NCBI GenBank assembly: GCA_004124475.1
Contig: SCKK01000038.1
Location: 1-36,001 of the forward strand
DNA length: 36,001 nt
Reading direction: 5' to 3'
Origin: Fidelibacterota bacterium
GTDB taxonomy: Bacteria > Fidelibacterota > Marinisomatia > Marinisomatales > SCKK01
Numbering within the stretch: the stretch's first letter is position 1; every line of letters starts with the position of its first letter. A program made the position numbers and the translations under genes. The notes under the pieces were generated by a model, which saw nothing but the letters and a program-made list of their open reading frames with translations, had not been told where the DNA came from and did no database searches. Shown here piece by piece: positions 17,801 through 25,192 of the stretch.

Positions 17801-18215
17801 TCACCTTAACCGGGAGTGTTCGCACATTCCACGCCACTCCGGCGACACCGGTTTCGTTGTTTGTGACGGCGTTTGCCAGTCCGGCCACATGAGTTCCATG
17901 AATCACCCCCGGACCATGGGTAGGATCGTTATCGGGTTGAGGTCCGGCTGCACTGCTGGGACCAGCAAAGTCCCAACCGCTGATATCATTCACATATCCG
18001 TTCCCGTCGTCATCAATTCCCTCCTCACCATTAAATTCGACCTCATTAACAAAATAGTTCACTTCCAGATCAGGATGATCCATATCCATGCCGGTATCCA
18101 CAATACCAATTAATATTATGGAATCTCCATGAGAAATATCCCACGCAGCAGCAGCCTCAATTATTGCCAGATGACCCTGATTGTCATATTGGGGATCATC
18201 AGGAATTTCACTCAT
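14820..18215 (-). CDS. Subtilisin-like (S8) secreted protease with sorting domain, main part
   Basis: 1131 residues from the ATG at 18215, which is not the true start: the frame continues upstream (PQVLYAEPNFIRK) and joins the propeptide at 18229-18573 through a one-base frameshift. The catalytic triad is complete: Asp40 (IVDTGMDMDHPDL), His106 (HGTHVAG) and Ser260 (SGTSMSSP), with the oxyanion Asn198 in TSAGNS. An all-beta region follows. A domain at about 455-690 has SGGNLYISGQDLG and is shared with the gene at 11929-12979. Further beta domains precede the C-terminal sorting domain (QNYPNPFNPVTTVRFGLP ... LVIYDILGREVAELV ... KKLIVLK). Residues of about 1112-1120 (RQDGILS) are encoded by a REP palindrome. 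It probably acts outside the cell on protein substrates. Confidence 0.92.
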   Translation of the reverse strand: MSEIPDDPQYDNQGHLAIIEAAAAWDISHGDSIILIGIVDTGMDMDHPDLEVNYFVNEVEFNGEEGIDDDGNGYVNDISGWDFAGPSSAAGPQPDNDPTHGPGVIHGTHVAGLANAVTNNETGVAGVAWNVRTLPVKVSYDDLGDLVNFGYSGIVYAAEMGADVINASWGGSGFSEFERDVIEYITGLGALLVTSAGNSNSDAFLYPAAYEKVFAVAATGSNDVRASFSSFGILIDVAAPGESILSTLPDGEYGALSGTSMSSPITAGLAALVKSFYPDLTNKEIALRVAGTTDNIDNLNQNYAGLLGSGRINASQALTYDDAQFVSIPPAVRFLGSGITDSVAGNGDGVLDVGEQVHFSVTSRNYSLGGADSYYVTLTTEDPDLTIINGISVTYSFPSDTIHTIENEMNFSISGSAEPHMAKVALTLFVDGEMQDTDTLSIIVGKMPILIVKDDNESCCGDTEASGFYTGILDEEGLICGVWDHASLRSPGPAALKSFPIVIWFTEWDFPSLDSLDIVALKEYLDSGGNLYISGQDLGWDINENPGFSFHQNFYADYLHAQWGGDHAGTMEVIGINNDPIGDKLSFPVYQPGIGGSSQYPDWFTPDGTAHLVFQYDNGLGMGLRYEGDYRLVYTGVGLEAFGSDNNSVPPEDINDVQRTALKRILTYLNFIQHEPLTDTEVIDIDYEITIHVSGDSTDLESVTLYFKTELMDDFVGSLMAGSGGGDYTGTIPAVGVSSGIDYYIETVHSYYSWASPVGAPQNVYSFYAGADTVSPVIEFVTELEDQFGTTNSVEIAAEVVDNIGVGNVVLEYSISSDTGSAVITVPMSFDGVDVWTGEISWADVQWYTTITFSVIATDSSSQQNMAESDPNFFTITKELAVGNWEAEDVSGWDIGDGWGFVNVGGHGRVMNDSPEGFYENNANNVLSLIEPMNISYYESAYLLFWHKSVLEADKDFGLVELSTDGIEWTIVSSITGIRVEREEVIDLTPYIAESGLWLRFRMTSDENKTYVGWFLDDLYLMVDTTLIISTEEYLDIIPEGYSLEQNYPNPFNPVTTVRFGLPEAGNLELVIYDILGREVAELVSGRVVSGTHEVVWNASDMASGVYFYRLVVRQDGILSYADTKKLIVLK
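14854..14880. repeat. REP palindrome inside the subtilisin gene
   Basis: GGACAAGAT-ACC-ATCTTGTCT at 14856-14876, flanked by TGTA on the coding-strand side. On the coding strand, TGTAAGACAAGATGG and the following TATCTTGTCC match the REP unit at 6394 at all but two positions. It is translated as VRQDGILSY, just before the final TKKLIVLK of the sorting domain. Confidence 0.75.
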
Positions 18216-18228
18216 CTTTCGAATAAAA

Positions 18229-18573
18229 TTAGGCTCTGCATAGAGAACCTGAGGAAGTGTTTCCCAACCTCCTTGCGACGAAACTGGGACTCACGTCAGC
18301 GTCGTATATCACCCGATAGATTCGGCTGATGTCCGGCAAATCCCTCCTCCGCTGACGCTGGGTACGGAACATGGGTTCCACAGACCGGGCGCTGACGCTC
18401 TGCAACACGGCGTCCACAGCGGATACGCGGGTGGCGATGGTCTTCTCCCGGATTAGGGGCGTTTCCGGCGCTAATTTCACGATGACTTCACCGGGAATAA
18501 TATTCTCCGGCACAATCTCTTTTGCCATCATGATTGAAGTAATCTGTAGAAAAAAGATGATTCTTCTTAACAT
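18229..18573 (-). CDS. Signal peptide and propeptide of the subtilisin-like protease (frameshifted 5' part)
   Basis: 114 residues in a different frame from the protease body. The start ATG (18571-18573) has a strong AGGAGGAA ribosome-binding site five bases upstream. MLRRIIFFLQITSIMMAK is a signal peptide, and IIPGEVIVKLAPETPL opens a typical subtilase propeptide (proteins of this kind begin ...p.e.ivk...). Near 18249-18266 the frame changes. In the +1 frame the text continues LPQVLYAEPNFIRKMSEIPDDPQYDNQGHL, the propeptide end and the start of the protease domain, so one base has been lost or gained. This part and the next gene are one gene of about 1250 codons, broken either really or by assembly error. 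Confidence 0.85.
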   Translation of the reverse strand: MLRRIIFFLQITSIMMAKEIVPENIIPGEVIVKLAPETPLIREKTIATRVSAVDAVLQSVSARSVEPMFRTQRQRRRDLPDISRIYRVIYDADVSPSFVARRLGNTSSGSLCRA

Positions 18574-18748
18574 AGATTCCTCCTTCTTTACTAAAGTAAA
18601 ATTAATTCATAAAGCATTGCTGTAGCGTGATATTAAACACTTTTATTAAAAAAGGCATCTTTATAATTTAGTCCGCTCCAAAAAGGTTTAATCAATTCGC
18701 GTAGCTATGTTCTATATATTCCCAAATACTGTTTTTCCAATATAGATT

Positions 18749-20449
18749 TTAATACGCAACCGCACCCCCTTTCCCTCTTGGATCAGGGACGCCAACATAA
18801 GCCTGCTCTCTATCACTCCAGGCGATGGCTTGAACTCTACCTAATCCCTTTTTATTATCAAGCTTTAATCCTTTCAACCTAAGTCTAATCTTCAAAAAAA
18901 GTGAGGTATGTTTCTCTATAAACAGTTTATCCGGTATAAATTGATGGTGGAATCGAGGGTGCACTTGAGCTTCTGTCAGGTCAAGTCCAAAATCCAGAAC
19001 TCCAATTATATTGTGAAGTACTGCCGTGATGATGGTAGGCCCTCCTGCACCCCCAAGAATCATAACAGGCTTTCCATTATTCACCACAATGGTGGGCGAC
19101 ATGCTGGAAAGAGGTCTCTTTCCGGGAGCTATGGAATTGGCTTCACTTCCGATCAGTCCAAATGCGTTGGGAACTCCTATTTGTGCAGAAAAATCATCCA
19201 TCTGGTTGTTCAATGCCACTCCTGTTCCCGGGAGAGTAATTTTAGCGCCATAGGTGAGATTAACCGTCTGATTCACCGCAACGGCATTCCCCCACTTATC
19301 AATGACAGCAAAATTGGTCGTATGACCAAAGACAAAATCAGTAACCGGTTGGTCTTCTCTCAAAACAGTTTGTTCTCTATTCATGATTATCTTGACACAA
19401 GAATCGGCATAACTTTTGCCGATAAGTCGTTCCACTGGCACAGGATAAAAATCGCTATCACCCAGATGAACAGCCCTGTCTTCAAATGCCTGTCGCATGA
19501 ATTGGGTGGTCCAATAAACACTGTTCCAATCCCACTCCGATTTCCCTTCGAGCACGCCGGAAGTTTCCAGCATATTGAGAATTTGTATCACATGAACACC
19601 GCCAGAACTCGGAGGCGCCATGCCAATCACGGTATATTGATGATAGGTTCCCATAATAGGTTCTCTCATCCGGATTCTGTAATTCTCCATATCTACTCTC
19701 GTGATGAGACCCCCGTGCTTTGCCATGTATTCTGCCAATTTCTCAGCAAATTCCCCTCGGTAAAAGTAGTCCAGTCCTCCGTGGGCTATCTTTTGATACG
19801 TAGCAGCCAGGTCCTGTTGTACCAGCACATCCTCTTCCATTAAACGGGAGCCGTCTTCATGCAGGTAGATTTTTGCAGAGGCGGAATCTTCTGCAAACTT
19901 ATCAATGGCGCCTTTGTAACGGGAAAGGTAGTAACTGTCCAGAGCAAATCCTTTCCTCGCCACTTTGATGGATGGAGATATAAGTTCAGACAGGGTTCGA
20001 GTGCCCGCCAGTTCCAATGCTTTTACATAAGCTGCCAGAATTCCCGGAATACCTACAGCAAGAGGTCCTAATTTGCTCATTTCAGGATCAAATTTGCCAT
20101 CCCGGAGATACATATCCCGAGTTGCCGCCGCCGGGGCAGTTTCCCTGCCGTCAATTGTGTAAATGGTACCATCTGCCATACGGATGACGATAAATCCTCC
20201 ACCGCCAACCCCTGAGTTGAACTGATCCATTACTCCTAACGCAAATCCGGTAGCTATGGCGGCATCAATGGCATTGCCACCATTTCTCAGAACATTCAAA
20301 CCGATTTCTGAGGCAATGGGGTGGGAAGACACAACCACACCGTTGTTTCCGGAAGCAGATGAAACCTTATCAAAACGGGAAGGACAACATCCAGAAAGGA
20401 CAAGGATGAATGTAATCAGTAAAAAATATGAAAACTGTCTTTTATGCAT
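18749..20449 (-). CDS. ggt: Gamma-glutamyltransferase, lipoprotein
   Basis: 566 residues. The lipobox LVLSGC places the lipidated Cys at residue 21, so it is membrane-anchored, presumably in the periplasm or at the surface. It cleaves or transfers the gamma-glutamyl group of glutathione and related peptides. The large-subunit part has GNAIDAAIATGFALGV, GGGGFIVIR and DGRETAP (Arg102, substrate carboxylate). The autoprocessing site is HTTNFAVID with nucleophile Thr377. The small subunit has KRPLSSMSPTIV and GGAGGPTIITAV. All key residues are kept and the length is normal for the family. It stands alone, 278 bases downstream of the ZnuB-like gene on the same strand. Confidence 0.95.
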   Translation of the reverse strand: MHKRQFSYFLLITFILVLSGCCPSRFDKVSSASGNNGVVVSSHPIASEIGLNVLRNGGNAIDAAIATGFALGVMDQFNSGVGGGGFIVIRMADGTIYTIDGRETAPAAATRDMYLRDGKFDPEMSKLGPLAVGIPGILAAYVKALELAGTRTLSELISPSIKVARKGFALDSYYLSRYKGAIDKFAEDSASAKIYLHEDGSRLMEEDVLVQQDLAATYQKIAHGGLDYFYRGEFAEKLAEYMAKHGGLITRVDMENYRIRMREPIMGTYHQYTVIGMAPPSSGGVHVIQILNMLETSGVLEGKSEWDWNSVYWTTQFMRQAFEDRAVHLGDSDFYPVPVERLIGKSYADSCVKIIMNREQTVLREDQPVTDFVFGHTTNFAVIDKWGNAVAVNQTVNLTYGAKITLPGTGVALNNQMDDFSAQIGVPNAFGLIGSEANSIAPGKRPLSSMSPTIVVNNGKPVMILGGAGGPTIITAVLHNIIGVLDFGLDLTEAQVHPRFHHQFIPDKLFIEKHTSLFLKIRLRLKGLKLDNKKGLGRVQAIAWSDREQAYVGVPDPRGKGGAVAY

Positions 20450-20727
20450 TTAACTGCCAATAGAATTGAGCGGAACTATACCAATGACATGATGTGAATG
20501 TCAACAAAATATCAATAAGCTTTACTAAACATAATCCAGATAAGCAGTCCGTCTGTTGACGTATCCTGTGGAGAACCAAAGAGGAGTCTCCAGGGGTCCG
20601 AAGAACTCCCACAGGGAGTCCGTGGTGACCTTCGTGACCTATCAAGAAATTCCCTGTCTACCCGTCCACCGCTTTCCTGCTGCGGGCAGGCATGCGATAC
20701 AGTAAATTATTCGATTGACGGATACAA
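20450..20727. other. Repeat-rich gap between the permease gene and ggt
   Basis: There is no gene in these 278 bases. They hold the dispersed repeat at 20605-20636 and a small hairpin, CCTGC-TGCGG-GCAGG at 20676-20690. No T-tract terminator is visible. Confidence 0.5.
20605..20636. repeat. Dispersed repeat, copy 2 (GGAGTCC..GTGACCTTCG)
   Basis: ACTCCC-ACA-GGGAGT is a perfect six-base-pair hairpin followed by CCGTGGTGACCTTCG. It matches 13129-13160 at 23 of 32 positions, best in the part after the hairpin. Both copies sit in intergenic gaps in the same orientation. Confidence 0.5.
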
Positions 20728-21564
20728 TCAAACTCTCTGCTCTTGATGTACTACCAGGGATCGAATAAACTTTACCATACCGGCAATAAGCGCTAAAACT
20801 CCTAACGTGGTTACAATACTCGCACCAGTAGGGAAATCCCACCTGTAGGAAAAATACAAACCAAAATAACTTGTAACTATTGCACACAATAGTGTCGCAC
20901 CTACAACAAAGCTTTCCTTTTTCACCAAAATAACGGCAATAACAGGCGGAACAATGATGAAGGAAAAAACAGGGATAACCCCACCCAATTCTATCGCAAA
21001 CACGATGGCAAGCCCTATGGATAGATAAAAGAAAATATTCCAAAGTAGAAATGACCTATCTCCTTCTAATTGATGGTTCTCATATTCATGGGTTATCTGG
21101 AAAATTCTCCTATACCAAATCACATGTAAAACGGCGAGAGTGCCGAAAACCACACCCATCTTAATAAGATCACCTTGGGTAACTCCCAATAAATTCCCAA
21201 ACAGCACCTCCTGAATATCGGCTTCTCCGTGTGGAGTTTTAGAAATGAAGAGGACTGTCAAAGCTGAGGAAACAGCGTAAAAAATCCCGATAATAGCCTC
21301 TAATTTCAATCGTTTATCCCGTATTCGGATAAATGAAAGGACGACAGATCCAACAAGTGCGAAGATGATGGGTACACTTATTTCGTTCCATCCCATAAAA
21401 CCGGCAAAGGCAACACCCAAGTATGAAATCTGTCCGATGGCAAGGTCCACAAACACAATGCCTCTTGCCACCACATGAATTCCAAGATATGAAAGCATGA
21501 TAGACATAATCAGGCATGCGATCAAAGCATAAACCATAAATGTTAGTTCAAACATTTCAAACAT
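20728..21564 (-). CDS. ABC-type metal (Zn/Mn) transporter permease, ZnuB-like
   Basis: 278 residues with eight to nine membrane segments and family landmarks of the ABC-3 group: SYLGIHVVARGIVFVDLAIGQISYLGVA near the N-terminus, EAIIGIFYAVSSALTVL in the middle and ELGGVIPVFSFIIVPPVIA toward the end. It starts two bases after the stop of the ZnuA-like gene, so the two are co-translated. It should carry a divalent metal through the inner membrane, but its partner ATPase is not in this operon: the next gene downstream is ggt and the only ABC ATPase in the window is of exporter type. Confidence 0.9.
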   Translation of the reverse strand: MFEMFELTFMVYALIACLIMSIMLSYLGIHVVARGIVFVDLAIGQISYLGVAFAGFMGWNEISVPIIFALVGSVVLSFIRIRDKRLKLEAIIGIFYAVSSALTVLFISKTPHGEADIQEVLFGNLLGVTQGDLIKMGVVFGTLAVLHVIWYRRIFQITHEYENHQLEGDRSFLLWNIFFYLSIGLAIVFAIELGGVIPVFSFIIVPPVIAVILVKKESFVVGATLLCAIVTSYFGLYFSYRWDFPTGASIVTTLGVLALIAGMVKFIRSLVVHQEQRV

Positions 21565-21566
21565 TG

Positions 21567-22517
21567 TTAATTCCCCAATTCAGTGGATTTTTCTTCATCA
21601 AACTTTTTGAAAGCATCAATCAACTTTCGAAGGTTGTAATCAAATAAATCAAAATAATTTGAGACCCCAATCATGCCTTCGACAGATGGGGCAATTTCAA
21701 CAACTACACCCCCGACTTCCTTCGCAATTCTTTCAGGTATTTTTTTGCTGTAATAGGGAGAAATAATAATGATTCGAATATTTTCCCGCTTCATTGTGTC
21801 AATCGTGCTTTTTATATGTTTGGGGGAGGGAGATATTCCTGGCTTGGGCTCGACGAATCCTGCTATTTGAATACCGAATCGATTTTCGAAGTACGGCCAG
21901 CTGTTATGGAATGCGATAATTTTTCTACCCCCATAAGGCTTCATCATGAGTGTCCATTTAGATATCTCCTGATCTAATCGGGAAATGAACTGTCTTTTAT
22001 TTTCTTGAAAGTAAGCTTCATCATCAGGCGCGATACGAACCAATCCTATATAAATATTTTCTGCAATTGTTTTAGCATTTTCCGGATCTAACCAATAATG
22101 GGGATTACCATAAATGTGAATATCCCCCTCCGCCCTCAGTTTTGTCGGATCTATATTGGGCACCTGTAAAAGTGTTACTCCCTTCGAGGCATTTACATAT
22201 CCATCTCCTCCCCATAGTATCTTTTTATTTCGAGCCCCTTCGAGGAGCGTTGGTACCCATCCAACCTCCAAATCCAACCCTACCTGAATGAATAGATCAG
22301 CCTTTCGTAATTTTATGATGTAACTCGGCTTTGCATCTACATAATGGGGGTCCTGATAACCTTTGGCAATGGAAAAAACACTGACCTTTTCACCGCCAAT
22401 CTCTTTCGCAATTTCTCTAAGGTCGGGTAATGTTGTTACTACTTCGATGGTAGATTTTCCCGAAAGGAGAGTTGCAAACACAAAAACAACAAAAAGATGA
22501 TGCCAAAAAAAATTCAT
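21567..22517 (-). CDS. Zinc/manganese ABC transporter substrate-binding protein, ZnuA-like
   Basis: 316 residues from the ATG at 22515-22517, chosen because it is preceded by GGAG and AAGG and begins a signal peptide (MNFFWHHLFVVFVFATLLSG); the frame is open 29 codons further upstream into the barrel gene's end. Cluster A-I metal-binding features are DPHYVDAKPS (His58), NPHYWLDPEN (His140) and AFHNSWPYF (His204). Three histidines favour zinc over manganese. The fourth position usually held by Asp or Glu reads ISPYYS. There is no His-rich loop. It would deliver periplasmic metal to the permease encoded immediately downstream. It lies 44 bases after the outer-membrane barrel gene. Confidence 0.92.
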   Translation of the reverse strand: MNFFWHHLFVVFVFATLLSGKSTIEVVTTLPDLREIAKEIGGEKVSVFSIAKGYQDPHYVDAKPSYIIKLRKADLFIQVGLDLEVGWVPTLLEGARNKKILWGGDGYVNASKGVTLLQVPNIDPTKLRAEGDIHIYGNPHYWLDPENAKTIAENIYIGLVRIAPDDEAYFQENKRQFISRLDQEISKWTLMMKPYGGRKIIAFHNSWPYFENRFGIQIAGFVEPKPGISPSPKHIKSTIDTMKRENIRIIIISPYYSKKIPERIAKEVGGVVVEIAPSVEGMIGVSNYFDLFDYNLRKLIDAFKKFDEEKSTELGN

Positions 22518-22561
22518 ACCTTTCTCCACATTTTGATTTGTTTTATGAACATTTGTCTCTT

Positions 22562-23602
22562 CTAAAATTTGTGTGCACCATGAGCTCCGATAATAAAGGT
22601 CCATTGGAAATAAATAGAAATAAACGATCTTGGAGTTGAGAAATTTCTCTCCGATTTTTGAAGTTGGAGCTTGATAGTCTGAAATTCACTTGGCCAGAAA
22701 GAAAGAATGGCTGAAATTCGTCTTTCAACATCATCTCCACTGGTTGGTAACCCGCTATAATCATACGAAGAACCGACAAACCAACGTTTGGAAAATTGAT
22801 GTTGCAGGAATAAAAACCAACCAAAGGAATTAATATTCTGATTTTCTACTTCCTTCCGGCTTATTATGGTTTCTGATTGTAATGTGAAAGATCGATATCG
22901 TCCGGATATCAACGGCTTCCAACGATAGATGAAATCAGCTCCATATAGACGGGTTTCATGTCCTGAAGCATCACTTTGAGTCATCATTGTCGATAAACCG
23001 AATTCAATACTATGATTCTCAGAAACATCAAAAAAGTTTTTCAAATGTAGCAGATATAGAAAGTCTTCCGGCGCATTGTCTCTAAAACTTGCCAATTCTT
23101 CTCCGTTCAGAATATCAATGTTCCATTCAATATATAAATTCCACGGATTGGGTATTAAAGCGCTAAGTGAAACACCTGTAGCTGCCAGTCCCTCCTCTCC
23201 AAAAAAGTTTCCTAAGAAAAGGGGTAATGTAGCAAGACGTGTTTCCGGTGGGTGAGTCAAATTGAATTTTCCAAATGATGGACGGAAATGGCCTACTCGG
23301 GCCTGAAAAGAATAGGGTAGAGACAAAAGTGTAATAAAACCTTCCTCTAATTCCACTGCCTCCTCCGGCGGAACTATAGCAATAAAGAAATCCGCCCTTG
23401 CGTAAGGATCCAGAACCATTCGAAATGAAATCTCCACTTCACTAAACTGAAATCCTCGATCTAAGTCGACATCATTGGAGTGGATTTGGTACGAAAAATC
23501 CCCAATCACCCCAATATTAGGATTCATTCCTTGAAAGGTAGTTTGACCCCAACTTATGTTTATTGTCAATACGAATATTATGATATACCGATGGATTAAC
23601 AT
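22562..23602 (-). CDS. Outer-membrane beta-barrel protein of the metal-transport operon
   Basis: 346 residues with a signal peptide (MLIHRYIIIFVLTINISWGQ), alternating hydrophobic/aromatic strands throughout (SEVEISFRMVLDPYARADFFIAI, SFQARVGHFRPSFGKFNLTHPPE) and a barrel-like end, FISIYFQWTFIIGAHGAHKF. The pattern of a porin-like channel with the loop GHFRPSFGKFN is typical of uncharacterised barrels beside zinc ABC genes. Together with ZnuA- and ZnuB-like proteins it probably brings metal across the outer membrane without TonB-box features at the N-terminus. The substrate is inferred from context only. Confidence 0.75.
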   Translation of the reverse strand: MLIHRYIIIFVLTINISWGQTTFQGMNPNIGVIGDFSYQIHSNDVDLDRGFQFSEVEISFRMVLDPYARADFFIAIVPPEEAVELEEGFITLLSLPYSFQARVGHFRPSFGKFNLTHPPETRLATLPLFLGNFFGEEGLAATGVSLSALIPNPWNLYIEWNIDILNGEELASFRDNAPEDFLYLLHLKNFFDVSENHSIEFGLSTMMTQSDASGHETRLYGADFIYRWKPLISGRYRSFTLQSETIISRKEVENQNINSFGWFLFLQHQFSKRWFVGSSYDYSGLPTSGDDVERRISAILSFWPSEFQTIKLQLQKSERNFSTPRSFISIYFQWTFIIGAHGAHKF

Positions 23603-23658
23603 CCTTGCTGCTCCAATTTTTGGATTATTTGTTAACAGTAGTTAGAAAAAAAAGGAGG

Positions 23659-23994
23659 TCAGGCTATTGGCGATGCCCGGGAAGGAGGGAGAGGTAAAAA
23701 GAAGATTGTAAGAAAGGAAATTTCCTTAGAGGTAACCGCAGATTGACAGGGTTGATACGTACTATTAGTTCCTGGGATATTCTGAAAATAGTTGAATGCC
23801 CTGACTCGACACCAATCGTGTTTTACGAGGGGATTTCGATGCTCTCGCTCCCTACAGTCCTCTCTGCAAAAACCCTTCTCAACCCTGCCAAAATGGCTGT
23901 GGGATTGTTGCATATGACTGATTTCGATGAACGGACTGAAAACAACCCAAGCGATCAGAACTATTGCGGCAAAAGCTTTGATAGATATTCTCAT
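23659..23994 (-). CDS. Small exported or membrane-anchored Cys/His-rich protein, unrecognised
   Basis: 111 residues. The first 25 (MRISIKAFAAIVLIAWVVFS) form a signal peptide or membrane anchor. The exported part has many possible metal ligands: His27, His32, His34, Cys43, Cys47, His52, His59, Cys62 and Cys83, including HMQQSHSH and CREDCRER. The ATG overlaps the stop of the Trm112 gene (ATGA) and the outer-membrane barrel follows 56 bases later, so it sits inside the metal operon. I do not recognise a family. A periplasmic metal-binding or sensing role is inferred from composition and place. The last 20 residues are hydrophobic. Confidence 0.6.
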   Translation of the reverse strand: MRISIKAFAAIVLIAWVVFSPFIEISHMQQSHSHFGRVEKGFCREDCREREHRNPLVKHDWCRVRAFNYFQNIPGTNSTYQPCQSAVTSKEISFLTIFFLPLPPSRASPIA

Positions 23995-24251
23995 TCTACA
24001 GTGGACATGTCAATGGCTTCGTCAATAAGCATAATAGGAATGTCATCACGGATAGGATAAAGATACTTTCCATCCGCCCGAAGGAGACCATTATCGATAC
24101 TATGTGTTTCCACTTCACCACTTCGTATTTTGACAACCTCTGCAGTAATGGCTTTATTAATTATCTCGATTTTTTCACCGGAAATGAGATGGACATCTTC
24201 TTTTGTTTCCGGACAACAGAGAATATCAAGTAAATCTTTACTGATAGTCAC
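23991..24251 (-). CDS. Trm112-family protein
   Basis: 86 residues. MTISKDLLDILCCPETKEDVHL and the C-terminal YLYPIRDDIPIMLIDEAI are the hallmark ends of Trm112/YcaR-like proteins, small zinc-ribbon partners of methyltransferases. The bacterial members often lack part of the zinc site; here only the CC pair of the first half is seen. It is coupled by a four-base overlap to the Cys/His-rich gene downstream, and follows the DUF3467 gene by 33 bases. Its partner is unknown. Confidence 0.88.
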   Translation of the reverse strand: MTISKDLLDILCCPETKEDVHLISGEKIEIINKAITAEVVKIRSGEVETHSIDNGLLRADGKYLYPIRDDIPIMLIDEAIDMSTVE

Positions 24252-24284
24252 AATATCAGTCTCAAATGTTTATAGTCTGACGTC

Positions 24285-24605
24285 TTAATTGGGCAGAGTA
24301 GTTTCCGGCGGTGTGAGACCAAATTCACTAAACGTTTCTTTTCTCTGCAATTTTATTTCACCATATTTTTTTTCAAATCGAGAAATATTCTCCTGTAAGG
24401 CTTGCATGTATGCTTTGGCATGTGGTGGCGCCATGATAATTCTAGAATGGATTTTCGCTTTGGGGACGCCGGGCATTAACCGTGTAAAGTCCATTACGAA
24501 TTCAGCAGGTGAATGAGTGATCACCACAAAGTTAGCATATTGTCCTTCACCTACTTCACTATCTAACTGAATATTAATTTTTTGTATTTTTTCATTTTTT
24601 TGCAT
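24285..24605 (-). CDS. DUF3467 family protein
   Basis: 106 residues from ATG 24603-24605 (MQKNEKIQKINIQLDSEVG). This start overlaps the end of the upstream zinc-ribbon gene by 14 bases, and an upstream in-frame ATG at 24674 would add basic sequence not expected in the family. The core EGQYANFVVITHSPAEFVMDF, RLMPG and IIMAPPHAKAYMQALQENI matches DUF3467, a small conserved bacterial family of unknown function. It is cytoplasmic: no signal or membrane segment is seen. It is in the same minus-strand run as the Trm112 gene. Confidence 0.85.
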   Translation of the reverse strand: MQKNEKIQKINIQLDSEVGEGQYANFVVITHSPAEFVMDFTRLMPGVPKAKIHSRIIMAPPHAKAYMQALQENISRFEKKYGEIKLQRKETFSEFGLTPPETTLPN

Positions 24606-24999
24606 TTTTTTTCGCTTCTTCCATATTTCTTCGGTTAAACTCTTCCCAGTCTTCTTCAAGCCCTTCCCATTCATTCATTTTTTCTGTATTATCAAATTCA
24701 ATAATTTCAATATCTTCTTCAAACAGAGATATCAAATCTTTCTTTTTTTCGTATTCCCGAGGATCTATATCTTCCTGATCCGTTGGGTCCAACCTTTCAA
24801 TTTCATCTTTATACAACTTGGTATCAAAAAAATCGATATCCGTTACAATCCCATTAGCCACCAGATATTCAATAAAATTGAGATATTTTGCATCCTTAAG
24901 GTTAGTCCTGCAATATGAACAAACGAGGGAATCTGCAAGTTCTTTTTCATTGAGTGGGATACTACACTCCGGACATATAATTCCTTCTAATAAAGCCAT
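24592..24999 (-). CDS. Zinc-ribbon protein of unknown function, first gene of the run
   Basis: 135 residues. The N-terminal CPEC (residues 9-12) and CSYC (about 27-30) form a four-Cys zinc ribbon. The rest is acidic and probably helical (EEDIEIIEFDNTEKMNEWEGLEEDWEEFNRRNMEEAKK). I do not recognise a named family. It overlaps the DUF3467 start. As the first gene of the run that leads into the metal-transport genes, it is a candidate for a zinc-dependent or zinc-sensing role, which is inference. Confidence 0.7.
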   Translation of the reverse strand: MALLEGIICPECSIPLNEKELADSLVCSYCRTNLKDAKYLNFIEYLVANGIVTDIDFFDTKLYKDEIERLDPTDQEDIDPREYEKKKDLISLFEEDIEIIEFDNTEKMNEWEGLEEDWEEFNRRNMEEAKKNAKK

Positions 25000-25176
25000 T
25001 TAAATTGAATTCTCCTTATAAATTCGGGGCGGTAATATAATCGGAGTCAATACGGTCGTCAACAACTATTTTACAGCCAAATTTCGAACAAATATTTAGT
25101 GTCTGAACGAGAACTAAGATCCAGGAGTTCCGAAGTTTTAGGACTGCAGGGGGCAGGTCTGCTCCCCTTCTCCTCA

Positions 25177-25192
25177 TCCCGAAGTTTCGGGA
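25177..25192. repeat. Short hairpin, CCCGA/TCGGG type
   Basis: TCCCGA-AGTT-TCGGGA, six-base-pair stem and four-base loop, in the 263-base gap between the zinc-ribbon gene and the GlmU-like gene. No gene is supported in that gap. It has the same stem sequence type as the hairpins at 574 and 8536. Confidence 0.4.

Noticed and set aside
18908-19843. Long plus-strand open frame (about 311 codons) opposite ggt
   Set aside because: It lies entirely antisense to gamma-glutamyltransferase, which has all its family motifs; the antisense product has no recognisable motif.
23603-23658. Zur-type operator before the barrel gene
   Set aside because: A short palindrome (CCAAAAATTGG) is present, but it does not match a known Zur site and lies inside an apparent operon.
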